Part shown: in pieces, positions 15,591 through 25,100 of the stretch
Position numbering within the stretch: position 1 is the first letter of the stretch
Layout: every line of letters starts with the position of its first letter
Assembly (NCBI GenBank): GCA_902589825.1
Contig: CACIUL010000030.1
Location: 1-40,385 of the forward strand
DNA: 40,385 nt
Direction of reading: 5' to 3'
DNA from: an uncultured Verrucomicrobiota bacterium
GTDB taxonomy: Bacteria > Verrucomicrobiota > Verrucomicrobiia > Verrucomicrobiales > DEV007
Position numbers and translations under genes: made by a program
Notes under the pieces: generated by a model
What the model was told of the DNA's origin: nothing
Databases searched by the model: none
Seen by the model: only the letters and a program-made list of their open reading frames with translations

Positions 15591-17129
15591 TTAATTTCCA
15601 AGTTCCTTGATTGCTGCCTTAAGGACCCGGTGCAGTTGAGTGTCCTTGTCGTTGGCTGGGAGCATGTCGCTGAGCTTTTCTTTGAAGGTGGCGATCCTGT
15701 GATCGGCAATAATACGCACGGCTGCAATGCGGATATCGGCAGAAGGATCATCCAGGGCCCGGTCGATTAAGGAGTGATCGTGTTTTTCCTGCCAGCGGCT
15801 TGCCGTGAGCAGGGCGATCCTTGCGTTGATGGAAAGCGAATCCCATTGCAGTGCCCCGGCCTTTTTGGCCCTTGTTATTTTCCACAGGGCTGTGGCAAGC
15901 GCGAAGCGATCGTTATTAATATCCTTTAAGGACCCTGCATCGGGCATTTTCCGGTCTTCTTCCTCAAGCAGTGCACCGGCTGTGGCCGGCAACGCTGGCT
16001 TTTCCCTCAGCGGAGTGAGTTTCCATAGCCTGCCTTTGCCATGCAACTGGTAACTGGCATTTACCCAGTCAGTAAAGTAGATGGACCCATCTCCGGCATG
16101 GGCAAAATCAACCGGGCGGAAGTCCGGTCCACCCTTGATGATTGCCTTCATTGTTGCCGTGTAACTGGAACCGTTTTCGCGAAGGCTGTATTCCTCAATC
16201 CGGCCATTTGCCCAGCTGGTGACCCACAGTTTGTTGCCGTGGGGGATGACTGCACATGCTGCTTCCCCGGTTCCGCAGATCATTGGCAGTGTGCCGGGCA
16301 AATCGCCGTCCCAGGCCTGAAGGGGGTGGGTGCCAGATCGGCCATAGCGGTATTGATAGCCATAGTCGCCTCCGGGGACAATTTTCAACAACCGGTTTTG
16401 GGGACGGGAATCGGGGTCGTTGTCAACGCAGAACATCACCCCTTTTGGAGTGAGGCATATGCCAAAGGGATTCCAGAAACCGGTAGCAATCAGAGTGAGT
16501 GAACCGGTCTTGAGATGATAACTGTAGATGTTTCCTCCCTCGCCCCCACCTTTCAGCCTGGTGATCTCCGTTTTTCCGTCATGGCTGATTATTTCATAAG
16601 GCTTCCCGAGGTTTTCCCCGAGTCCAAAATAGAGCCTTGAGTGGTCTGAGGTCAAAGCAAGTCCGCACAGGCCGTTGTGCGGATACTTGCCCGGGGTCTT
16701 GAGTTCAACAAGGGTCTCTTTCTTGTCGGCCTTACCATCTCTATTCTCATCCTTTAGCCTGTATACCTGCGAGCGGGTGGCGACGTAAAAGCCACCCTTA
16801 CCATCTGCCGCAATAGACATTGTGTGCCTGCCGCCCTCGAAATAGATTTCCCTCTTGTCTGCCCTGCCGTCTCCATCTGAATCACTGAAGGCAAGGATGC
16901 GATCCTCCTTTGGCCCCTTATAATCCTCGGGCCGGAAGTGAGTATGTGACTCAATGACAAAAACCCTGCCGTCCTGGCCCACAGTACAGCCCACCGGGGT
17001 GGATAAGTCCGGGTTTTCTGCAAACAAAGTCAGCTTATACCTCTCATCAACAAGCTCCGGGTTGGCTGTTGCCAGGCTGAAGGGTGCCAGAGAGGCAATC
17101 ATTAACAGTTTTCCCTTGAACAGGTTCAT
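15591..17129 (-). CDS. PVC-type membrane-bound dehydrogenase-like beta-propeller with HEAT-like tail
   Basis: The 512-residue exported protein has a signal peptide at residues 1-22 (MNLFKGKLLMIASLAPFSLA). The propeller blades have repeats such as VGQDGRVFVIESH, IAADGKGGFYVATRSQVY and GICLTPKGVMFCVDND. Calcium-like DSDGDGRADKRE and DENRDGKADKKE loops lie at about 83-95 and 127-139. The C-terminal 130 residues look like HEAT repeats (ALDDPSADIRIAAVRIIAD). Such proteins are annotated in Planctomycetes and Verrucomicrobia as putative membrane-bound dehydrogenase (PVC propeller) and often carry a heme domain, absent here. The ATG overlaps the stop of the PLC gene by the ATGA arrangement, in a nine-A run, so the two are translationally coupled. 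Confidence 0.85.
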   Translation of the reverse strand: MNLFKGKLLMIASLAPFSLATANPELVDERYKLTLFAENPDLSTPVGCTVGQDGRVFVIESHTHFRPEDYKGPKEDRILAFSDSDGDGRADKREIYFEGGRHTMSIAADGKGGFYVATRSQVYRLKDENRDGKADKKETLVELKTPGKYPHNGLCGLALTSDHSRLYFGLGENLGKPYEIISHDGKTEITRLKGGGEGGNIYSYHLKTGSLTLIATGFWNPFGICLTPKGVMFCVDNDPDSRPQNRLLKIVPGGDYGYQYRYGRSGTHPLQAWDGDLPGTLPMICGTGEAACAVIPHGNKLWVTSWANGRIEEYSLRENGSSYTATMKAIIKGGPDFRPVDFAHAGDGSIYFTDWVNASYQLHGKGRLWKLTPLREKPALPATAGALLEEEDRKMPDAGSLKDINNDRFALATALWKITRAKKAGALQWDSLSINARIALLTASRWQEKHDHSLIDRALDDPSADIRIAAVRIIADHRIATFKEKLSDMLPANDKDTQLHRVLKAAIKELGN

Positions 17130-18232
17130 TTTTTTTTCACGGGGTTGACCGGGTTGCTGCGATAGGGCGCAGCTTTTTCAAAGCGGACCGAATAACCGGA
17201 GATCTCAGGCCGGGCCTCAGGAAAATCGGTGCTGATGAACTGTGCTCCACTGGCAAATGCCTTTTCCCTGCGCCGGGTGTCATTCCTACGTGCCTCAAAA
17301 GTATTGGCATCAGCCCGGGTGCGCACCATGAATCCGGAACGGACGAGTTTCTGGATAAGGGCAAAGTTTTGAACCGGGTCGTTGACCTTGAACCAGGCGG
17401 CACCCGGTTCATTTTCACCAACGCTGGCAAATAACAATCTGCCTTCCAGTGATGGATTTCCCTTCAGGTAAAGATCACGGATTCTGCCCGTGTTATCCAG
17501 GCCAAACATCACCTTGCCCCTTGATGCATTGAGGGTGGGCCATCCCCGCTTAAGGACCGCCTGCCTGAGGGTTGGAGTGTTTCCGCGGACAGAGTCGGGG
17601 GTAATGATTTTCTCCAGCCTGAACACTTTCAATATTTCATCCTCGACAGCTTCAAGTGCCTTGCGTGTGAAGGGGATTGGTTTCACGGAAAATGGAACCG
17701 GGCTCTTGTCCTTCATCTCAAGAAGAATAAACAATGGAGGATGATCCGGATTCTTGACTGACCATGCCCTGATTTCTTTGAGTGCAGAGATCAGCGAGGG
17801 GGTTGTGGAAAGGAAATCCACACTCGGTTCATGCAACACCTTGAATCCCGGCAATTGCATGACCTTCCTGAACTCTGTCGGCTGGGCAGCCGTCAGTCCA
17901 AGGAGGCTGAGCCCCCCTTTTTTTAACAGGTGACCACCTTTTGGGTCAGCAAAAAGGTCGAGTTCAAAATGTCGAATGCCAAGGTCCTCAAGCTGCCCTG
18001 TAAGGCAACGGTGCGTGTAATTAAGGGAATCCTGCCAGTTCCTGTTTATTCTGCCCAGCTTGTCGAGTTGAGCTTTCGGCAGGGCAATATGGTACGAATT
18101 ATGCGTACCTATGGACTGCAACTGGTTAATGCGGGCATCCTGCTCTTCCCTGGAGTGAACCGGGGAGGTGACCGCCCATAAAAGCAGGATCAGAAACAGC
18201 CCAGATGCATGGAATCCCAGTGCCCGCGGCAT
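17126..18232 (-). CDS. Exported phosphoinositide-specific phospholipase C-like phosphodiesterase
   Basis: The 368-residue product has a signal peptide at residues 1-27 and the PLC X-box signature IGTHNSYHIALP with His44. This is followed by GIRHFELDLFADPKGG, where Glu90 and Asp92 are probable calcium ligands. The second histidine is in FKVLHEPSVDF. This is the Ca2+-dependent PI-PLC C1-like family, which in bacteria hydrolyses glycerophosphodiester-type substrates. The active-site residues are intact. It is coupled to the propeller gene downstream and lies 14 nt from the DUF1080 gene on the same strand. Confidence 0.88.
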   Translation of the reverse strand: MPRALGFHASGLFLILLLWAVTSPVHSREEQDARINQLQSIGTHNSYHIALPKAQLDKLGRINRNWQDSLNYTHRCLTGQLEDLGIRHFELDLFADPKGGHLLKKGGLSLLGLTAAQPTEFRKVMQLPGFKVLHEPSVDFLSTTPSLISALKEIRAWSVKNPDHPPLFILLEMKDKSPVPFSVKPIPFTRKALEAVEDEILKVFRLEKIITPDSVRGNTPTLRQAVLKRGWPTLNASRGKVMFGLDNTGRIRDLYLKGNPSLEGRLLFASVGENEPGAAWFKVNDPVQNFALIQKLVRSGFMVRTRADANTFEARRNDTRRREKAFASGAQFISTDFPEARPEISGYSVRFEKAAPYRSNPVNPVKKK

Positions 18233-18246
18233 ATTTCAGGGCTCTG

Positions 18247-18870
18247 CTAGAGCTTTTGTATGGTGATGTTGCGGTAGGCTACCGAGGCTCCGTGGTCCTG
18301 GAAGCCGATATGTCCCTCACGCTTGAAGTCCTTGAGAGCAGTGCGGAATTTATTCTTGGAGCCATCGGGGTTCTTGCCGGGCGTGGTCCATTTATCAAGG
18401 TCCATTTCACTGATGAGCTCACCGTTTAGCTTGACGCTGATCATGTTGCCCTTGGCGGTAATCTCCATCTTGTTCCAGCCATCAGTGGACTTGTTTTTTT
18501 TCGGTGCAACCAGGTCATAGATTGCGCCTACCGAGTGCTTGTTTGGACCGCCGGGTTTATTGACCTGAATCTCAATACCTGTCTGTACTGGATTCTTAGG
18601 GTTGTCTGTGCGGAAGAAAACCCCGCTGTTTCCGCTGGTCTTGTATTCCAGTGAGAGGATAAAGTCGCCGAAGCGCTCCTTGCTCCATATATCGCCGCTC
18701 TTGCGCTTGCCGCTGAGTGCACCATCCGTCACCACCCACTTGGAGGCCTTGCCGTCACGGTCCTGCCATCCCGAGAGGTCCTTGCCGTTAAAAAGTGGCT
18801 TCGCTTTTTCTCCAGCCAGGGAAAATACAGAGAGGGCGAGGGTGGTAAAAACAATTATTCTGGTCTTCAT
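18247..18870 (-). CDS. DUF1080 (3-keto-disaccharide hydrolase) domain protein, exported
   Basis: The 207-residue protein has a signal peptide at about residues 1-19 and one DUF1080 jelly-roll domain with its hallmark opening PLFNGKDLSGWQ, the middle motif SLEYKTSGNSGVFFRT, and the ending GHIGFQDHGASVAYRNI. DUF1080 proteins are abundant in PVC bacteria and Bacteroidetes. Members hydrolyse 3-keto-glycosides or bind glycans. It probably acts in the periplasm and is the first gene of a three-gene minus-strand run with the PLC and the propeller. Confidence 0.93.
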   Translation of the reverse strand: MKTRIIVFTTLALSVFSLAGEKAKPLFNGKDLSGWQDRDGKASKWVVTDGALSGKRKSGDIWSKERFGDFILSLEYKTSGNSGVFFRTDNPKNPVQTGIEIQVNKPGGPNKHSVGAIYDLVAPKKNKSTDGWNKMEITAKGNMISVKLNGELISEMDLDKWTTPGKNPDGSKNKFRTALKDFKREGHIGFQDHGASVAYRNITIQKL

Positions 18871-19045
18871 GATTTAAAATATTCGAGTGATCTTTGCCCA
18901 ATAATATTGCCGTTGTCGAGCATGAGTTTGAACCTTCTTGATCAGTAAAGGAATGTCACCGACTACACGAACAGAATAGCTCCATCATGTGGACCCATTG
19001 CTTTATAGGAGTCTGGGAGTCAATCCGGTGCAGTTCTGAGCTAGC

Positions 19046-20500
19046 TTAGGCAAAAAGCTCATTCACTGCTGCCGCCTTTACCAGTTCTCTGGGCTGGTTG
19101 AGGTGGTTGTAGACAATGGTCTCCGGGTCGATGCCGAAGGCCTGATAGATAGTGGCAAGTAACTCCCCGGGATGCACGGGATCTTCAACCGGAGCAGAAC
19201 CGGTCTTGTCGGATTTGCCGTGCACGTAACCCCGCTTGATGCCTGCACCGGCGACGAGTCCGGTATAGCAGTAGGGCCAGTGGTCACGGCCATCGGCACT
19301 GTTGCCGTTACCTGAGGTGCTGACTCCTTTTTGCGGGCTGCGGCCAAATTCACCAATGGCTACAACCATGGTGTCTTCCAGCATGCCACGATCATCGAGA
19401 TCGGATATCAGGCCAGAGAGAGCTTTATCAAGCATGGGGCCGGACTGATTCTTCATTCGTTTTGTCAGGTCCTTATGGTGATCCCAAGAGTGGTTATCGG
19501 AATTGGCAACCTTTGGCCAGATGACCTCGACAACCCGTGTCCCAGCCTCTACCAGGCGGCGTGCCAGCAGGCAACTGTCTCCAAAGGAGGTGTTTCCGTA
19601 ACTTTCACGAACCTTCAGGGGTTCCCGCTCAAGGGCGAAGGCGTCACGGGCCTTTCCTGAGATAATCAGGTTGAGCGCCTGGTCATAATATTCATTCAGC
19701 TTGTAGTCCTTGACGGCATTTTCCACCTTGTTCATTTTCTTGGCAATCGTGTCACGCAGGGATGCGCGACGCTTGAGCCGGGCAGAGAAGACATCCGGGC
19801 GCAACTGCAGGTCATCAATCTTGATGCGCGTCATTTTTTTCATGTCCATGTCACCCCCGCTCGGGTAGAGCGTATAGGGATCGTATGCCTTGCCAAGGAA
19901 TCCTGCCGTTCCTCCCTTGCCGACCACGTTTGATTCCTGCAGCGGGCGTGGCATCATCACGAAGGGCAGCATCGGCTCCGTCTGGGGCTTAAGCCGGATC
20001 AGGTTGGAGCCGAAGTTCGGGAAGTCCTTCGGTGAGGGCGGTTCAAGTTGACCGGAAGGGGAAACCTTGTCGGTCGTGTAGCCGGTCATCATCTGGTAGA
20101 TGGCGGCGGTATGGTTAAAGAGCCCGTTGGGCTCGTAGCTCATGGATCGAATCAGCGTGAACTTGTCATTGATTTTTGAAAGCTCGGGAAGAATCTCGGT
20201 GAAGTGGACGCCGGGAATCTTGGTCGGGATGGTGTTGAAGGCGGAGCGAACGTTGTCAGGCACGTCCTTCTTGGGATCCCAAAGGTCAATGTGGCTGGGA
20301 CCTCCCTGCAGGTAGAGCATGATGATCGACTTGGCCTTGCCGCCACTGGTCGGGGCACTGGCCTTTGCTTTCAGCTCAAGCATGGATGCGAGGCTTAAAC
20401 CGAGGATGCCCGACCCGCCGACCCGCAGGAAGTCACGACGGGAGGGTGCGAGGTTTTTATCACAGAGGTCTTTACCGGGATCGCCTAGAATTCGGAACAT
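19046..20500 (-). CDS. DUF1501 Tat-exported protein
   Basis: The 484-residue product has the Tat signal [21 protein letters not shown], with arginines at 21-22, and the DUF1501 pattern: [21 protein letters not shown]-like [16 protein letters not shown]-free central alpha/beta segments, GTRVVEV, WDHHKDL, and [10 protein letters not shown] near 360-380. DUF1501 is an alkaline-phosphatase-superfamily (sulfatase-like) fold of unknown reaction, usually next to DUF1549/DUF1553 genes. Here that partner lies downstream at 22160, but a divergent selenoprotein gene separates them. Confidence 0.95.
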   Translation of the reverse strand: MFRILGDPGKDLCDKNLAPSRRDFLRVGGSGILGLSLASMLELKAKASAPTSGGKAKSIIMLYLQGGPSHIDLWDPKKDVPDNVRSAFNTIPTKIPGVHFTEILPELSKINDKFTLIRSMSYEPNGLFNHTAAIYQMMTGYTTDKVSPSGQLEPPSPKDFPNFGSNLIRLKPQTEPMLPFVMMPRPLQESNVVGKGGTAGFLGKAYDPYTLYPSGGDMDMKKMTRIKIDDLQLRPDVFSARLKRRASLRDTIAKKMNKVENAVKDYKLNEYYDQALNLIISGKARDAFALEREPLKVRESYGNTSFGDSCLLARRLVEAGTRVVEVIWPKVANSDNHSWDHHKDLTKRMKNQSGPMLDKALSGLISDLDDRGMLEDTMVVAIGEFGRSPQKGVSTSGNGNSADGRDHWPYCYTGLVAGAGIKRGYVHGKSDKTGSAPVEDPVHPGELLATIYQAFGIDPETIVYNHLNQPRELVKAAAVNELFA

Positions 20501-20649
20501 TGCTTATTTTGATCGGGTTTATTTTCTTATCGATAGAATAAGTCGGATGAGCGACGGTGTAAATAACGGATTTGCAGCCGGAAATGCTTATTATACCGTG
20601 GTTTTCAACAGCTTGTGCGCCAGCATAACCTTGGCGTAACCTTATTTGT

Positions 20650-22068
20650 ATGATGCTGCTGCCCAAGATGATCACGTGTTTCCGGTTTCCTGCCTTACTG
20701 CTCTTATCTATTGTTGCCCATTCCATTGCCATGGGGCAGGGCGACCGCAGGCGCGGGGGTGATGAAAATATGCCTCAAGCTGGCAGCCTGATTCCTGATA
20801 TCACGGTCGTGGATTCTCAGGGAGGAGGCTTTCCTCTGCGGGAGAAGCTAAAGGGACGCCATGCCGTCATTGTTTTTGGTTGCCTGACATGACCCCCGTT
20901 TATTCGGAACGTTTCCGGTCTGGAAGCGATATATCATGACTACCGTAACAGGAGCGGGGAAGTGGCCTTTTATTATGTCTATAAGTCACTTGCCCACCCG
21001 GAACGTGACCGGCTGGTGCAACCTGTCACGATTGAGGAGCGGCTTGCCCACGTGAAGGCGGCGGGCAGGCAACTCGACACGAGGATTCCATGGCTTGCGG
21101 ACACGATGTCCAACGACCTGAAGCATGCGCTTGGTGACCGGCCCAATTCAGAATTCATTATTTCACCTGAGGGTAAAATCCTTGTTGCGCGAAGCTGGAG
21201 TGATCCGGACAGGTTGCGCGCTGACCTGGAGAAGATGGTCGGCAAAACCAAGACCGTGACCAATCCCTCGGACCTCGACCGTAAACCAAAATCGGCGGCG
21301 ATAAGCAAAATTGCCAGTGGAGTTGTGCCGAGAGTGGAGAAACCCGAGGGTTCCATGGCGGTGATTGCCCGGCCGGTCATCAGAAAGGAAGCGGATAAAG
21401 CGAAGCAGGAAATTTTTTATGTCAAGTTGCGTGCCGAGGCTGACAGGAGCCTGATGATGGATGGCACGGGCAAGTTGCATCTTGGTTTTCACCTGGACCC
21501 TGTCCACACTGTACACTGGAACAACCTGGCCGACCCGTTGCGCTTTGAATTCAAGTCGATTGACGGCGTGGATTTCAGTATGCAAAAAGGTGTTTCTCCA
21601 AAGGTTAAGGCTTCTTCCGATATTGACCCGCGTGAGTTCTTGCTTGATGTGAAAGGTGCAGGCGGGAGGATTGAGGAAAAGTTGACGCTTAAGGTTTCTT
21701 ATTTTGCCTGTGACGATGAGGAGGGATGGTGCAGGGCTGTGAGTCACCTCTATGAGATTGAACTCAGGCGTGACCGTGATGCCGGGAGCGTGCGTTCTGC
21801 CCGTGCGAATGGAGGATTTGATCGACGCCGTCCCGGAGGTAACGGGAGAGGCCCGCAAGGTCGCAGGCCTGAGATAACCCAGTTGTTTTCCCGAATGGAC
21901 AGCAACGGCGACGGGGTGATCTCAAGGAGTGAGGCACGCGGACCGATGATTGACCGATTTGATCGTCTGGATGTTGATGGCAATGGCAGCATCAGCAAGA
22001 CTGAGATGAAGACACATTTTGAACGCATGCGGGGTTCTGGCAATCGCTCACGCCCGCCGCGGGAATAG
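20650..22068 (+). CDS. Exported deiodinase-like selenoprotein with DsbD-alpha-like and EF-hand domains
   Basis: Reading TGA 20890-20892 as selenocysteine joins two frame-matched ORFs into 472 residues, with Sec at 81. The signal peptide covers about residues 1-29. The thioredoxin-fold core has VIVFGCLT-U-PPFIRNV, like the deiodinase T-U-P-P/S-F site, followed by FYYVYKSLAHPE, equivalent to the deiodinase VYIxEAHP segment (His116). At about 270-375 lies a domain resembling DsbD alpha (LHLGFHLDPVHTVHWNN; two cysteines at 354 and 361 in YFACDDEEGWC). Two EF-hand loops lie at 417-428 (DSNGDGVISRSE) and 441-452 (DVDGNGSISKTE). The downstream half has no other stops. The protein should be an extracytoplasmic redox enzyme. 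The first in-frame ATG at 20650 is chosen; a second ATG directly follows it. Confidence 0.9.
20905..20917 (+). promoter_or_regulatory. Possible bacterial SECIS hairpin in the deiodinase-like gene
   Basis: CGGAA (20905-20909) pairs with TTCCG (20913-20917) around a three-base CGT loop. The loop begins 17 nt after the Sec TGA and has G in its second position. Both match the reported bacterial SECIS pattern (loop 16-37 nt downstream, G in the first two loop bases). The lower stem is weak, with a T-G wobble and mismatches. Confidence 0.5.
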
Positions 22069-22159
22069 CGCTTTCTGGTGCTATTGCGATGCGGATTCCC
22101 TGACGACCCAACCTCAAAAGGTTCGGCAAAAAAGATGACGATAAGCTGATTGAGGACGC

Positions 22160-25100
22160 TTAGCGGTTAAAGAGGAATGCCGGAGTGTTGATAATGGCCC
22201 AGGCGATGTCCTGTGCGCCGGTAAGCCGCTTCTGGTTTTTTTGCTGCTCGCTTAATGCGATATCCTTGCGCAATTGCTCCAGGGTTGAATCAACAGGTAG
22301 CGGGCTTTCAGCCACAGCAATTTTTCCTTCCAGTTCTGTCAGTTTTGGGTCCTTATCCCTTGGTTTCTTGGCCTCGGCCACGGCTTGCACCAATGCCTTG
22401 AGGTCGGAATTATTCTCACGGTAATACTTGGTGAGTTCCGCATTGTCCTGTGGGGTTCGGGTGCCCTCCGCCTTGGCCAGAATACCGGTGATGTTGCCGG
22501 GCAATCCAAAGTTGATCGGTTTCGGAGAATTGGTGATCGATATACGGAAACGGCCAATGTTCCACCTGTTGCCCTTGTATTGCTGGTCAAGGTCAAAACG
22601 CAAGAGTCGCCTGCCTTTATTATTCGGCTGACCTTTCACTTCAAATGTGGCGGTATGGCTCTTGGCCATTTGTGGTGCGATGCCCCAACCGTTGTTGCTA
22701 TCAGCGCGGTTGCCGTCGATGGCGCTGGCCACCGGGTAGCCGTCCTGGCTGAAGTCAGCCCTGGCATTTTCCAGCGCGAGTTTTTCCTGCTTTGGGGGAG
22801 CACTGCGCCTCAGGCGCATGGCGTCAATAAAGGTATCGGAATTGCTTTCTGCAGGGTCAATCCGGATTGAGGTCAATTCGGCATCGGTTTCAAAGTAGAA
22901 GCGATAATTTCCCCAGCCTTTCTTGCCCCGGGGCAGGGTGATACGGGTTGAGCGTGTCTCGCTGACGGCGCCATCCTTTTTGGTGGTCCAGAAAAGCTGT
23001 GCGTGGGCTTTCCCCTTGCCTGGGAACTCGGCTTTCAGGTCGAGCATGAAGATGCCGGCAGGAGCACTGATGTCCGTTGTTAGGGAAGGATCCTTGCCGT
23101 TACTGGTAAGCTTGAGGCTTCCGCTTTCCACTTTGACATTCAGCTGATTGGCACGTCCCCATCCCTGGGCATCACCAGGCTTGTCAAAGCCCCATATTTT
23201 GACCACTTCCCAGGCATCATTGGCCGGAGCGGCAGTACTGAAGACATCAAACTCGGTGAGTACGAAGTTGCCATCGTTATCCGCGCGTCCCGGCCCCTTC
23301 TTGGGCAGGCGGTCATCAGGGAGTGCTTCAATCCGGATGCCGGTGATGTTTTCCATCTCGGTTGTGCCAACCACATGGTATTTGCCGCGGGCGCTCTTGC
23401 CCGAAGCATAGATTGAACTGTCGTTTTCAAGCTCGAGCCTTGAGCCGCTTGTTGCATTGAAGGCGATCGGGGTGATGACCTGCCAGGCGGAATCATCACT
23501 GTTGGCCTTGGACCATATCGCGATCTTTTCAGGAAGCGAGCTCTCGAAATCCTTCAGGGATTTTTCAGCCTTCGCGATTCTCTCGGCCTGCTCCCTGTTG
23601 AGCTTGGCTTCACGTTCAGCAACGCCTGCAAGGTATTCCTTAAGGTCATTTTTTGCCGCTGTTATGCGTTCCTGACGCTTGGCCTCGGCCTCCTGCATTT
23701 CGATCTTGAGTTCCGCTTCACGGGTTGCCAGAGACGCGGCAAGGGCCTTGTGTTCATTGTCGATATTGTCAATGAGTGCCAGGCTTGAGCTCAGTTCGTC
23801 CCCTGTCGCCGGCCTGGCAAGCAGGCGCATGAAGATCTCGTTGACGAGTTTATTGTTGTCATCGGTTCCATTGACAAGCTTCGGCAGGATGTTGTTCTGG
23901 TCACTGATTGCATTGCCCACTGTTGGGCCGGAAACCAGTGCCATGATCGGGCCGAGCTGCAAGCCGCTGCTGCGCTCGCATTCGCAGGCACTTTCCCTCA
24001 CTGGTCGCCCGGCGGTGTCAAGGAATCCGTCGGGAAGCTTGATTCCGACATCGGGCAATTCAGCAGCGCGCGTCCCGGCAGGAACACCGGGCAGTTTTTG
24101 CTGGGCACCAAGGGCAGTATAGATGGTGTCGTACAATGCCTCAGCCGGGAGCCGGCGTGCCTTGGCATGAGAGAAGTTGATCGTGTCATCCTCATTCCAG
24201 CGGTGCGTGGAAATTGATAGCTGATAGGTGCGTGATTTGCAGATAAGGCGCAGCATATGCTGGACGTTGAAAGCGTTTTTCGTGAACTCCTCGGTAAGGT
24301 AGGCCAGTAATTCCGGGTTGCTTGGAGGATTGCCTGCGCGGATGTCATCGAGTGGTTCTATGATCCCGGTGCCCAGCATGTAGCCCCACAGGCGGTTGAC
24401 GTAGCTGGAGGCGAAATACTGGTTATCAGGGGAGGTGATCCATCCTGCCAGCATCTCACGCCTTGTCTTGTTTTCCCCGTTGTTGAATTCTGAGGGATAG
24501 GGGAAGGAAGGAGGCGTTACTGCCCCGGTTCTCTCGTGCTTTACCTCTCCTTCCTTCCTGTCTGAGATCATTTCATAAAGTGGCTTTGCCCCCTCGACCG
24601 CAGTACCACCTATTTTCTTGTTTCCTGATGCGGGGTCCTGCTTGCGCTCCACCTGCGCAAAATAGGCAGAGAGCTCATAGTATTGATCCTGGGTCCAGCG
24701 CTCAAAGGGATGGTCATGGCACTTGTTGCAGTTAAATCGTGTGGCCAGGAACAGGTGGGTTGTATTTTCCATCAGGTCCTCGGGGGTGCGCAGGATCTTG
24801 AAGTAAGCAGCTGCAGGGTTGGTTTTGTTCGACCCGGAAGCAGTGATGATCTGCTGCACAAACTCGTTATATGGGGTATTTGCCTTGATCTTTCCCCGAA
24901 TCCAGTCGCGGAGGCCGACAGCGCCCTCGGTACCGAGGAATTTACGGTTCACCTGCATTAGATCCGCCCACTTGTTGGTCCAGTGACTGACGTATTCCTC
25001 GGAACCCACAAGCTTGTCGATTAAGGCATCACGCTTTTTTTGCTGTGGTTGTGGGTCATTGATGAATGCCTGGACAGATTCTGCAGAGGGCGGAAGCCCG

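Noticed and set aside
18871-19045. Possible small gene or RNA between DUF1080 and DUF1501
   Set aside because: No convincing ORF or stem-loop was found in the 175 nt.
20650-22068. Two adjacent short genes or a pseudogene split by a stop at 20890
   Set aside because: Both halves are in one frame with no indel, the TGA sits at a deiodinase-type Sec position (T-U-P-P-F), the segment 20893-20961 directly after it reads as normal protein, and the downstream half has no start or signal of its own.
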